Positions 16,383 to 24,359 of a stretch of DNA of 62,935 nt are shown here, piece after piece. The DNA is taken from positions 1 through 62,935 of the forward strand of contig NZ_WELI01000004.1 of NCBI RefSeq assembly GCF_009184635.1, written 5' to 3'. The DNA comes from Rudanella paleaurantiibacter. Its GTDB lineage: Bacteria > Bacteroidota > Bacteroidia > Cytophagales > Spirosomataceae. Under the pieces are notes generated by a model. The model saw nothing but the letters and a program-made list of their open reading frames with translations. It made no database searches and was not told where the DNA came from. Each line of letters starts with the position of its first letter. The first letter of the stretch is position 1. Made by a program: the position numbers and the translations under genes.

Positions 16383-16631
16383 ATGAGTCAGCTATTAATT
16401 GAGATAGACACCCCTGAAGATGAAGCGATTTTGCGCTCTCTTCTCCCAAAGCTAAATGGCCGTGTGGTAGCGACCAATCCGTTACTTGATGAGTCAAGAC
16501 CAATTGAACAAACTAACTTGAAAGAAGCAATTCGTGTACTACGAAATGCTAATACGGCGCTTAAATTCGGAGAAGCAGCCGAATGGCAGCGAAATGAACG
16601 AGACGGTGATCGGACTTTATACGGGCGATAA
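16383..16631 (+). CDS. Antitoxin-like protein of a broken PIN toxin pair
   Basis: An 82-residue acidic protein starting MSQLLIEIDTPEDEAILRSLL. I prefer this ATG to an upstream one at 16335 because the extra 16 residues look noncoding. An N-terminal strand and helix may form the dimer/DNA part, and the charged C terminus (EAAEWQRNERDGDR) looks like a toxin-binding tail. It is followed after two bases by the remains of a PIN toxin gene, the usual order antitoxin then toxin. The frame is intact, so the antitoxin may still be made although its toxin is destroyed. Confidence 0.7.
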   Translation: MSQLLIEIDTPEDEAILRSLLPKLNGRVVATNPLLDESRPIEQTNLKEAIRVLRNANTALKFGEAAEWQRNERDGDRTLYGR

Positions 16632-16633
16632 AA

Positions 16634-16769
16634 ATGATTCTGGATAGCAACATTATAATCTATTCAATACTGTAGTGTATCAGTTACCAATTCTGACAAA
16701 TAACGTTGTTGATTTCTGGGTATAGACGATTTGGCTGTTATGCCTTTAGATTCTATTCGTCTGACTTAA
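16634..16769 (+). pseudogene. PIN-domain toxin remnant with internal deletion and frameshift
   Basis: The ATG at 16634 reads MILDSNIIIYSIL and stops at 16675. This is the N terminus of a PIN toxin with its first catalytic aspartate. The next bases, in another frame, read YQLPILTNNVVDFW (16678-16719), and after a further frame change GIDDLAVMPLDSIRLT to a stop at 16769. Together these are the last strand, the TNNVxDF motif and the C terminus of a PIN domain. The middle, roughly 80-90 residues with the other acidic residues, is gone. The 3-prime end overlaps the C-terminal codons of the opposite gene. Confidence 0.8.
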
Positions 16770-18477
16770 TAAGCCGGGTTTCGGCTCTGCCTTGTCCGTT
16801 GCTAACCTGAACGATGTAGATTCCGATTGGAAGCTGATTTAGCTTAAGCAAGTGTTTGTTTACACCCGTCCTGGCCCGTACGGCTTTCTCCGCAACCACC
16901 TGACCGAGCAGATTAACTACCTGGAGTTGAACCTCCCCGGCCTTTGCCGCTGAAAACGTGACTGTAGTCCAGTCGGTGGTTGGGTTGGGCGATACACTTA
17001 ACTCCGAAAACGCGGGCGCATCGGGCAAGGCCGTTACAGCCGCCAGATTAAACTGACAGAGATACACCTGCCGACCCGTCAGCACAATGTCGCGGCTGAA
17101 ATTTCCGTACCGAACGGACACGGTTGTGGTCGCGCCATCGGCTGCGTAGGGGTTGTGGGCGGCAATAAGTAGGTTTTGCCCTTTTACTACGCCCCGCCAA
17201 ACGGGCTCGCGGGCGTCCATCAAATCTCGAGCGGGCTTCGGAATGACAAGCTGATAATCACCTTCGAACATATCGGCAAAGCGCGATAGCCGGTACAATC
17301 CATGTACAAACGACTCGTAGGCCGCGTACACATCGTTAGGGCGGTAGATGTTCGATTGCGGATTGTCGAAACCGGGTACCTCCCAGAGCCACAGCCCTTT
17401 GGCTCCCGAAAAAAATGGAAAAATCGCCGTGGCTTCGGCCATTTCGGGCCTGATAAACCGGGGGTAGTTGCCACAGCAATCGTGAAAACGCATCCAGACA
17501 AACGGCATCACGGGCTTATTCGTCCAGGCGCGGTTGGCCTCAACCTGAAACAGCAGGTAGGCCAAATAGTCAGGGGCCAGCGCACTGGGGTAGTCGTAAT
17601 AGTAATAGCCCGACGGGCCCACGTAGTCGAGACGCTCGTAGAAGGGGCCACCCACGCGCGCAAACGAAGTTGTATCTTTCAGCAGATAGTGCACGCGGTT
17701 GGGGTTGGTGCTCCAATCGGTCCAGGAGTTGCCCACCACGTTGACAAACGTGTTCAGAATCGGGGTATCGCTGTAGGTGCTCATCCGAATCCGGCTGAGG
17801 TCGGCGCGTTCTCGGATAAAGCGAAGCCCCTCGGCGTAGAGGGCCGTGATGTCTTTTTTGTACCGAAGTAAAAACTGATCGTCGGGCAACGACCGGTAAG
17901 CCGCCGGCGTGGTGGGGTCAGTTTTCAGGCGCAGAATTCGGGTGTCGGTTTCGTGAATCCGCTCATAGTCGACCATCAGAATATCGGTGGGCAGCAAATA
18001 CTGTCCGGCCGCATTTCGAACTCCGCCCGACGCATCGTGGAGCCAGCGGTCCCAGCGGGTGCGGTAGGCATTCAGATCGTTGTTCCAGGGGCTTTCGGCC
18101 GTTTCCCAGGGTTGGTTAAGGCCAAATGCAAACCCGCTCCACTCAATAGCCCGCTGCTGCGGTTGAACCAAAGAACCAAATTCGGCCTCCTGCACCGTCG
18201 AGATATGGCTAAATCCATGCTGAAGCGGTTTGGCCTGTACATCGCCCAGCCTAGGGCCGCCGTACACAATAGTAAAGGGCAGTTTGAACGTAGGGAACTT
18301 GTCCCAATCGATGCGGCCGGGTGCGCTCACGGGCGTGTACGAGAGGGGGTGGGCGCAACGGTCTTGCCCCCAGGCCGCAACGCAAACGAGCCATATCAGT
18401 AGAGTGCTGAACAAGAGCCTTTGAAGGAAACCTGTCCGTGCTGATGACCATTTGCTCCTGCTGTGCCTTACACTCAT
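16753..18477 (-). CDS. Secreted protein with type IX sorting domain
   Basis: A 574-residue protein. After a basic start comes a signal peptide (LLFSTLLIWLVCVAAWGQ). The C-terminal 75-80 residues form a type A T9SS sorting domain: SELSVSPNPTTDWTTVTFS, VVNLLGQVV and LPIGIYIVQVSNG, so it should cross the outer membrane by the type IX system. The body (about 40-470) with ILMVDYERIHETDTRIL, VWMRFHDCCGNYPRF and GLWLWEVPGFDN may form an enzyme-like barrel; I do not recognise the family. No partner genes are evident. Its last codons overlap the PIN remnant on the other strand. Confidence 0.85.
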   Translation of the reverse strand: MSVRHSRSKWSSARTGFLQRLLFSTLLIWLVCVAAWGQDRCAHPLSYTPVSAPGRIDWDKFPTFKLPFTIVYGGPRLGDVQAKPLQHGFSHISTVQEAEFGSLVQPQQRAIEWSGFAFGLNQPWETAESPWNNDLNAYRTRWDRWLHDASGGVRNAAGQYLLPTDILMVDYERIHETDTRILRLKTDPTTPAAYRSLPDDQFLLRYKKDITALYAEGLRFIRERADLSRIRMSTYSDTPILNTFVNVVGNSWTDWSTNPNRVHYLLKDTTSFARVGGPFYERLDYVGPSGYYYYDYPSALAPDYLAYLLFQVEANRAWTNKPVMPFVWMRFHDCCGNYPRFIRPEMAEATAIFPFFSGAKGLWLWEVPGFDNPQSNIYRPNDVYAAYESFVHGLYRLSRFADMFEGDYQLVIPKPARDLMDAREPVWRGVVKGQNLLIAAHNPYAADGATTTVSVRYGNFSRDIVLTGRQVYLCQFNLAAVTALPDAPAFSELSVSPNPTTDWTTVTFSAAKAGEVQLQVVNLLGQVVAEKAVRARTGVNKHLLKLNQLPIGIYIVQVSNGQGRAETRLIKSDE

Positions 18478-18551
18478 ACTTTAGCTCTCTTTTCCGTAAT
18501 CTGTCAATTAACCGCTAATTTGGCATCTACAAATCAAAAACTGATTGTTTC

Positions 18552-19007
18552 ATGCGTCTGTTCACCCATTGTTTGCTTCTTTTTCTACTCATAGGGCTGT
18601 TTACCCAGTGCAAACGGGAGACCGATCCGGCACCGGTCACGGCGACAACCCAAACCGAGCTGCTCACCACTAATCCCTGGCGGGTCGAGCGAGTGACGGA
18701 AACGGGGGGTAAAGAAATCAATAAATCGGCGCTGGGACTCGAAACCGCCGTTCTATTTGAGTTGCTGTTTCAGTTCAACACCAATAAAGTGGTACGGGCC
18801 ATTAACCTGACAACCCGCCAGATTATCAATGCGGGCGACTGGTCGCTGGTCGACAATAATACGGCGCTCGATATTCAGGTGACTGGTTTCAAAGGGAAGT
18901 TCAAAATTATTCAGCTTACCCGCCAAACCTTGATCCTGCAACAGGATCAGGTGCAGGTGAACGGCACCAAACAGGTTGCCAATCTGGTATTTGTGCCGAA
19001 TATTTAG
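18552..19007 (+). CDS. Putative lipocalin-like lipoprotein
   Basis: A 151-residue protein with a lipoprotein signal: hydrophobic LLLFLLIGLFTQC, then KRETDPAP. The body, with LLTTNPWRVERVTETGG, FELLFQFNTNKVVR and AGDWSLVDNNTALDIQ, has the strand pattern of small lipocalin-like domains common in Bacteroidota, where the TxxWxV motif opens the barrel. Function unknown. It is divergent from the T9SS gene, sharing a 74-base promoter gap. Confidence 0.75.
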   Translation: MRLFTHCLLLFLLIGLFTQCKRETDPAPVTATTQTELLTTNPWRVERVTETGGKEINKSALGLETAVLFELLFQFNTNKVVRAINLTTRQIINAGDWSLVDNNTALDIQVTGFKGKFKIIQLTRQTLILQQDQVQVNGTKQVANLVFVPNI

Positions 19008-19024
19008 AGAGTTACGTGCCTGTA

Positions 19025-19144
19025 GAATGGAAAATGTACAATGGATAATGTAGAATGAATACGGGTTTATTGTGCTGATTGTAGGCTTGTCCATTATTCA
19101 TTTTAGCCTGGACATTATACATTTGACGTTGACTCAGTACTTAA
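19025..19144. repeat. Family B word repeat, copy B2
   Basis: AATGTACAATGGATAATG words, a spacer with TTGTGCTGATTGTAGGC, right arm with CATTATTCATTTT and GACATTATACATTTGACG, tail CTCAGTACTTAAC. It matches B1 over the spacer, right arm and tail, so the two are copies of one element and not chance low-complexity sequence. Confidence 0.8.
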
Positions 19145-19159
19145 CTGCCCTTTTCCTTT

Positions 19160-20491
19160 ATGCAGAAGAATAACCCCCGTATTCTCAGAGCCTGGACATT
19201 ATACGATTGGGCCAATTCGGTGCATTCGCTCGTGATTGTTTCCAGTATTTTTCCGGTGTACTTCTCCGCTACGGCCCTCAACGAGTCGGGTGGTCCGGTG
19301 ATCGACTTCCTGGGTTTCCCGATCAAAAACTCGGTATTGTTTTCGTACACCGTATCGGCGGCCATGCTGCTGGCGGCTCTGCTAAGCCCGTTTTGCACGG
19401 CTTTGGCGGACTACAGCGGTCGGAAAAAAGCGTTCATGAAGTTCTTTTGCTACACGGGTTCGGTTGCTTGTGCGTTGTTGTACTTTTTCACCAAAGACAC
19501 CACCACATTTGCCGTTTTCTGCTTCGGATGGAGCCTGGTTGGCTGGGCGGGGAGTATTGTGTTCTACAACTCGTACCTGCCCGAAATCGCAACCGAAGAT
19601 CAGTTTGACCGGGTGAGTGCGCGAGGATTCTCAATGGGCTACATCGGGAGTGTGCTGCTGATGATTCTGAATCTGCTAATGATCCTGAAAGGCGACTGGT
19701 TTGGGGGTATTTCGGAGGGTATGGCCTCGCGGGTGGCGTTTCTGACGGTGGGTTTGTGGTGGTTCGGATTTGCTCAAATTCCCTTTACAGTGCTGCCCGA
19801 TGGGGTTCGCAAGTCCCCCGAAAGTGCGACCGAATCGTGGCGCTCCTGGTTTTTCAACGGATTTCGGGAGTTGCAGAAAACCCTCGGCGAAGTGCGGCAA
19901 CAACTGCTGCTCCGGCGGTTTCTGGTGTCGTTTGCGGTGTACAACATGGGCGTGCAGACGGTGATGTACGTGGCTACGATTTTCGCCAGCGATGAGCTGA
20001 AAATGGAGTCGAGTGCCCTGATTACTACTATTTTGCTGATTCAGCTGGTGGCCATTCCGGGGGCGTATGCCTTCGCCCGGCTTTCGGAGCGCTGGGGTAA
20101 TATTTACGCCCTGATGGTGGCCGTTGGGATCTGGATTGGGATCTGCTGGGCGGCCTATCTGGTGCAAACCCAAACCCAGTTTTTCGTCCTGGCGGGCATT
20201 GTAGGGCTGGTGATGGGCGGGGTTCAGTCGCTTTCCCGCTCAACCTATTCAAAGCTGATTCCGGCCGATACCAAAGACACGGCTTCGTTTTTCAGTTTCT
20301 ATGACGTGACGGAAAAAATGTCTATTGTGCTGGGTACGCTGGTGTACGGTCTGGTGGAGCAACTTACGGGCAGTATGCGCAACAGCGTGTTGGCCCTACT
20401 GGTCCTGTTTGTGGTTGGGTTGCTTTTGTTGTGGCGTATTCCGTCGCAAAAAATCTACCACCTGCGCTTGAAAACAGAGGAAGTTTTGTAG
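19160..20491 (+). CDS. UMF1/Atg22-type MFS transporter
   Basis: A 443-residue polytopic protein with about 12 membrane segments. The start ILRAWTLYDWANSVHSLVI is the signature of the UMF1/Atg22-like MFS family, and ALADYSGRKKAFMKF is the MFS loop 2-3 motif. Late motifs GLVMGGVQSLSRSTYSKLIP and FFSFYDVTEKMSIVLGTL are also typical. The substrate is unknown in bacteria; the yeast relative exports amino acids from the vacuole. It lies between repeats B2 and B3. Confidence 0.9.
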   Translation: MQKNNPRILRAWTLYDWANSVHSLVIVSSIFPVYFSATALNESGGPVIDFLGFPIKNSVLFSYTVSAAMLLAALLSPFCTALADYSGRKKAFMKFFCYTGSVACALLYFFTKDTTTFAVFCFGWSLVGWAGSIVFYNSYLPEIATEDQFDRVSARGFSMGYIGSVLLMILNLLMILKGDWFGGISEGMASRVAFLTVGLWWFGFAQIPFTVLPDGVRKSPESATESWRSWFFNGFRELQKTLGEVRQQLLLRRFLVSFAVYNMGVQTVMYVATIFASDELKMESSALITTILLIQLVAIPGAYAFARLSERWGNIYALMVAVGIWIGICWAAYLVQTQTQFFVLAGIVGLVMGGVQSLSRSTYSKLIPADTKDTASFFSFYDVTEKMSIVLGTLVYGLVEQLTGSMRNSVLALLVLFVVGLLLLWRIPSQKIYHLRLKTEEVL

Positions 20492-20510
20492 TTTTGCCGG
20501 GCCTATGGCA

Positions 20511-20587
20511 ACGAATAATGTAGAATGCATAATGAAAAATGGGCGTTAGAGGCCACTATCCATTTTACATTAATCATTATCCATTAA
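20511..20587. repeat. Family B word repeat, copy B3
   Basis: Left arm AATAATGTAGAATGCATAATG, right arm CATTTTACATTAATCATTA, with a GC-richer loop GGGCGTTAGAGGCC. It sits between the UMF1 transporter gene and tRNA-Val, ending four bases before the tRNA. Confidence 0.7.
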
Positions 20588-20591
20588 ACAA

Positions 20592-20666
20592 AGGAGGTTA
20601 GCTCAGTTGGTTCAGAGCGCTGCTTTGACAGAGCAGAGGTCAGCGGTTCGAGCCCGCTACTTCCTA
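20592..20666 (+). tRNA. tRNA-Val (anticodon GAC)
   Basis: A complete 75-base cloverleaf. Acceptor AGGAGGT (20592-20598) pairs with ACTTCCT (20659-20665) with one G-U pair; D arm with AGCTCAGTTGGTTCAGAGC; anticodon stem CTGCT/AGCAG with loop TTGACAG giving anticodon GAC; T arm AGCGG-TTCGAGC-CCGCT; discriminator A at 20666. The CCA end is not encoded (ACCGGG follows). Confidence 0.95.
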
Positions 20667-20685
20667 CCGGGACGCGTAGTCTAAA

Positions 20686-20716
20686 AGCCCCAAATCTCGC
20701 TGATTTGGGGCTTTTT
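20686..20716 (+). terminator. Rho-independent terminator after tRNA-Val
   Basis: Perfect 11-base stem AGCCCCAAATC/GATTTGGGGCT with loop TCGCT, followed by a T tract; 19 bases after the tRNA. Confidence 0.9.
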
Positions 20717-20886
20717 CATGTCAAAGCGTAGCTAAAGTGTAGTTAGAGCGCGTTTTGGGTGTAGTATCTGTCTACCTGAACACTTCATTCTCCCTCAAAT
20801 GGGTAAATTTTGGCAGTAAGCCGGTTATAGCGTGGGAGTACGCCCATTGAATCGCTACACGTAACCTGCATTCGTTTACCCACAAT

Positions 20887-22053
20887 ATGACCGAAATTCA
20901 CGCGAACCGTCGTCGGTTTCTGAAAGAATCGATTAGCACAGCTGCCGGACTGGTTTTGGCGCCGGCCGTGCCGAGCCTGTCGGCTGGTACACCGATAAGC
21001 ACCCCTTCGTTTTACATTCACGATACCACCAAACGGGCCAACCGGATTCGGTTTTCGGTGATTGGGCTCAATCACGGGCATATCTATGGGCAGGTAGAGG
21101 CCGTAGTGCGGGGTGGGGGTGAGTTGGTGGCGTTTTATGCCAAAGAGCCGGAATTAGCCGCTGAGTTTGCTAAACGTCACCCGAACGCCAAAAAGGCCCG
21201 CTCCGAAGATGAAATTCTTCAGGATTCCACCATTCAGCTCGTTCTGAGCGCGGCAATTCCCGACGAACGGGCTCCCCTGGGCATTCGGGTCATGAAGGCC
21301 GGTAAGGATTATATGGTCGACAAGCCGGGCATCACGTCGTTGAGCCAATTGGCCGAGGTTCGGCGGGTGCAGAAAGAAACGAAGCGAATTTACTCCATCA
21401 TGTACAGCGAGCGGCTTGAAAACCGGGCTACCGTAAAGGCCGCACAAATGGTGAAAGATGGGGCCATTGGGCAAGTCATTCAGACGATCGGCCTGGGGCC
21501 ACACCGGCTAAACCTGAAGTCGCGGCCTGAGTGGTTTTTCGATAAAAAGCGCTTCGGTGGTATCATTTGCGACATTGGTTCGCACCAGTTCGATCAATTT
21601 TTGTACTTCACGGGCTCTACCCAGGCCGATGTGGTGGCTTCGCAGGTGGGCAATGTGCATTTTCCGCAGTACCCCGGTTTTGAAGATTTTGGCGATGCCA
21701 TGTTGCGGGGTAACGGCGGTATGGGCTACATCCGGGTCGACTGGTTTACGCCCGACGGACTGAAAACCTGGGGCGACGGCCGCCTGACCGTGCTGGGTAC
21801 GGATGGCTACATCGAAATTCGTAAAAACATCGACATCGGCGGCCGCTCGGGCGGAAATCACCTGTTCCTGACCGACCATAAGGAAACCCGCTACATCGAC
21901 TGTACCAACGAGCCCTTGCCGTATGGTACGCAACTGGTAGACGATGTGCTGAACCGAACCGAAACGGCCATGTCACAGACGCATTGTTTTCTGGCGACCG
22001 AGTTGGCCCTCAAAGCCCAGAAACAGGCCCAATTGGTATCGTATAAGAAATAA
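20887..22053 (+). CDS. Gfo/Idh/MocA-family oxidoreductase with Tat-like signal
   Basis: A 388-residue protein. The N terminus NRRRFLKESISTAAGLVLAPA is a twin-arginine-type signal, so the enzyme is probably exported folded with its cofactor. The Rossmann part has IRFSVIGLNHGHIYGQVEAV, and a DYMVDKPG motif holds the family EKP-type lysine. DIGSHQFDQFLYFTG is the typical helix of the C-terminal half. Such exported members act on sugars or sugar derivatives using bound NAD(P). No sugar genes flank it; it stands between the tRNA and the efflux set. Confidence 0.88.
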   Translation: MTEIHANRRRFLKESISTAAGLVLAPAVPSLSAGTPISTPSFYIHDTTKRANRIRFSVIGLNHGHIYGQVEAVVRGGGELVAFYAKEPELAAEFAKRHPNAKKARSEDEILQDSTIQLVLSAAIPDERAPLGIRVMKAGKDYMVDKPGITSLSQLAEVRRVQKETKRIYSIMYSERLENRATVKAAQMVKDGAIGQVIQTIGLGPHRLNLKSRPEWFFDKKRFGGIICDIGSHQFDQFLYFTGSTQADVVASQVGNVHFPQYPGFEDFGDAMLRGNGGMGYIRVDWFTPDGLKTWGDGRLTVLGTDGYIEIRKNIDIGGRSGGNHLFLTDHKETRYIDCTNEPLPYGTQLVDDVLNRTETAMSQTHCFLATELALKAQKQAQLVSYKK

Positions 22054-22075
22054 ACGGCTGTAGGCATGAGTTATC

Positions 22076-22115
22076 CCGGGCCGCGTCAGTGGCGTAATCT
22101 GCTGACGCGGCCCGG
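22076..22115. terminator. Bidirectional terminator hairpin between convergent genes
   Basis: Perfect 14-base inverted repeat CCGGGCCGCGTCAG (22076-22089) with CTGACGCGGCCCGG (22102-22115), loop of 12 bases. It separates the Gfo-type gene from the permease gene read toward it. There is no T tract on either side. Confidence 0.7.
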
Positions 22116-22138
22116 TGGCTGAAGTGAAGAGCTAAGCC

Positions 22139-23326
22139 TTACACAACATCCAGCGTTTCTACGATTACTGTCTCCGTTTCTGCATTTCGCATTTTCCACC
22201 ACAAAGCGGCCCAGGCCAGCAACAGCGTTCCGACGCCGTACAGCGTTAGCGTAATCACCTGCGGTTGGATGCTCGACAAAGGTGCGCCCAGAAAATAGAC
22301 GCTGCGGAGTGCGCCCAGGTAGTGCGTTAGCGGAATGCCTTGTGCTAACTGTTGCAGAAAAACCGGCATCTGACTCGCAGGCCACGAGTAGCCGCTGATG
22401 ATGAAAGCCGGCGTGGCCAGAATCATCAGAATTTCAGTAGCGCGTAACTGGTTTGGAATCAGAATGCTAACCAGAATACCTAGACCCGTGAGGGCGAGCG
22501 TAAACGCGGCAACGAGGACCAGCAGAGCCGAGGCCGACCCGAAACCAGGTAGTCGGAACAGCGGGAACAGAACCCCCAGCACAAACGCCCATACACCGGC
22601 ACCCATGAGCCAGTACGGCAGGGTTTTGGCCAACAGTACCACCCCCGACCACCGCGTTTGCCCGGTCACCTCCTCGAAAGTATTTTCTTCAAACTCTTTG
22701 CTGAATGCCAGCGCCAGTACCAGCAGGAACACCTGTTGGACAATGGCCCCGGTAACGCCCGGCAGCATGTAATACCCGTAGTTGCCCGAGGGGTTAAAAT
22801 AGCGGGTGTTGTTGATGCTAAACGCCTGAAACTGATTACGGGCTTCCAGGGCGGGTACACCCCGTTTCATCAAGCCCTCAATTTCGATACCAGCGTTGAG
22901 TGTCGACAGGGTAGTTTGTACAGCGCGCGATACAAAGTTGGCCGTCAGGATGTTGGCCATATTGAGGTCGACCTGAATTTCGGGGGTTCGGCGTTGTTGC
23001 ACGTCACCGGCAAAGCCGGCCGGAATAGTAACCACAGCCTCGTAGCTGCCCGTGCCAAATGCCTTGCGGGCGGCTACCTCGTCCCGAAAAACGGTTTTAA
23101 TCTGGAGGGTAGGGTTGTCGCCCAGGGCGTCGATTACCTTATCGCTCAGGGCCGAACCGTTCAGGTCGACCACCGCAATGGGCAGATTGCTTACCGTTGC
23201 GTTGGTGTAGGTGTATCCCACCAGTAGTCCAAACACCACCGGGCCACCCAAAAACACCGCCATAGCGACCCCGTTGCGCGAAAACTGGCGAAACTCGCGC
23301 AGAAAAAGATTCCAAAAGGCTTTCAT
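22139..23326 (-). CDS. ABC-2-type permease of a drug-efflux set
   Basis: A 395-residue inner-membrane protein with one N-terminal membrane helix (FLGGPVVFGLLVGYTYT), a large periplasmic domain of about 150 residues beginning NLPIAVVDLNGSALSDKVIDAL, and five C-terminal helices. This is the YhgE/YbhR-like ABC-2 layout. It lies 11 bases after the HlyD gene and is the last gene of the set TolC-HlyD-permease. No ATPase gene is present nearby, although this transporter type normally needs one. Confidence 0.88.
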   Translation of the reverse strand: MKAFWNLFLREFRQFSRNGVAMAVFLGGPVVFGLLVGYTYTNATVSNLPIAVVDLNGSALSDKVIDALGDNPTLQIKTVFRDEVAARKAFGTGSYEAVVTIPAGFAGDVQQRRTPEIQVDLNMANILTANFVSRAVQTTLSTLNAGIEIEGLMKRGVPALEARNQFQAFSINNTRYFNPSGNYGYYMLPGVTGAIVQQVFLLVLALAFSKEFEENTFEEVTGQTRWSGVVLLAKTLPYWLMGAGVWAFVLGVLFPLFRLPGFGSASALLVLVAAFTLALTGLGILVSILIPNQLRATEILMILATPAFIISGYSWPASQMPVFLQQLAQGIPLTHYLGALRSVYFLGAPLSSIQPQVITLTLYGVGTLLLAWAALWWKMRNAETETVIVETLDVV

Positions 23327-23337
23327 GCAGGTGTGGG

Positions 23338-24306
23338 TTAACGACGGGGCAGCAGCACCGTCTGATTCGATAATAGGTTGTCCTGTTGACTAGGGTCGGT
23401 CGGAACGAGTTTGAGTTCGTAAGTGGCCTCACCCAGTTCATAGGTCGGGTAGCTGGTGGTACGGGCTGCATACGCACTCAATTCTTTAACCGTCACCAGC
23501 CGGGCCGTTACCGATTGGTTGGGCGCATAGGGCAACCGAACGGTGTAAACCTCGCCTTTTTTGAAAGGGCCAACCTCTTTCTCGCTCACCGTAAACCGCA
23601 AATACGTCCGGGTATTGTCGTAGCCGGTCATGACGGTATACCCCGCCGGAGCCAGTTCGCCTTCGTGCAGGCTGATACTTTCAATCGTCATGGCCTGCGG
23701 AGCCACAATAACCTTTTCCCGAATGGCCGCCTGTACTTCTTTCAGGGCACCTTCGGCCCGGAGCATATCCCCGTACGCCATCCGAATTCGCTCGGCCCGA
23801 ATCCGCCCGTCTACCTCGTCGCGTTTGGCCTGCGTGCCGTTCAATTGCGCCCGTGCCGACCCGTATTTTGCCTGCATCTCGTCGTATTGTTGGGCCGAAA
23901 TGAGCGAGTCCTGATACATATGCTGTACCCGTTTAAAGCTTTTCTCGGCCAGATCGGCCTGTTCGCGGGCGGCTGTCAGGGCGGCATCGGCTTGCCGACG
24001 CTCGTTGGGCGTAGCCCCGCGTAAGGCCATTTGGTACTGTGCCTTGGCCGAAGTGAAAGCCCCCTGTGCCTGTAAAAGTTTGGCCTCGGCTTCGGGAATG
24101 TCGATTCGGGCTAAAATCTGCCCTTTGGTCACAACATCCCCTTCTTTCACCAGCAGTTGGGTGATTCGGCCGGGGACCTTGGCCGTTACGCCGACGGTCT
24201 CTTTTTTGACTTTCCCCTCCAGCTCGTTGGTACGGGGTTGGTCGGGTTGGCAGCTGGTGAGCCAAAGGGTGGATAAGGTCAGAATAGGCAAAAAATGCGG
24301 TTTCAT
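23338..24306 (-). CDS. HlyD-family periplasmic adaptor lipoprotein
   Basis: A 322-residue membrane-fusion protein. It has a lipoprotein signal ending LTSCQPDQPR. A split biotinyl-lipoyl domain is seen in VSAKV-like GVTAKVPGRITQLLVKEGDVVTKG at the start and APQAMTIESISLHEGELAPAG later, with a coiled-coil hairpin between (about 75-180, ALTAAREQADLAEKSFKRVQ) and a beta barrel after. It bridges the inner-membrane permease to the TolC channel encoded just upstream. Confidence 0.92.
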   Translation of the reverse strand: MKPHFLPILTLSTLWLTSCQPDQPRTNELEGKVKKETVGVTAKVPGRITQLLVKEGDVVTKGQILARIDIPEAEAKLLQAQGAFTSAKAQYQMALRGATPNERRQADAALTAAREQADLAEKSFKRVQHMYQDSLISAQQYDEMQAKYGSARAQLNGTQAKRDEVDGRIRAERIRMAYGDMLRAEGALKEVQAAIREKVIVAPQAMTIESISLHEGELAPAGYTVMTGYDNTRTYLRFTVSEKEVGPFKKGEVYTVRLPYAPNQSVTARLVTVKELSAYAARTTSYPTYELGEATYELKLVPTDPSQQDNLLSNQTVLLPRR

Positions 24307-24359
24307 GGTTGTTGCTTGGTTGTACTGGCGTTGGGCCAGGTTTAAAATGGAATGCGTGA

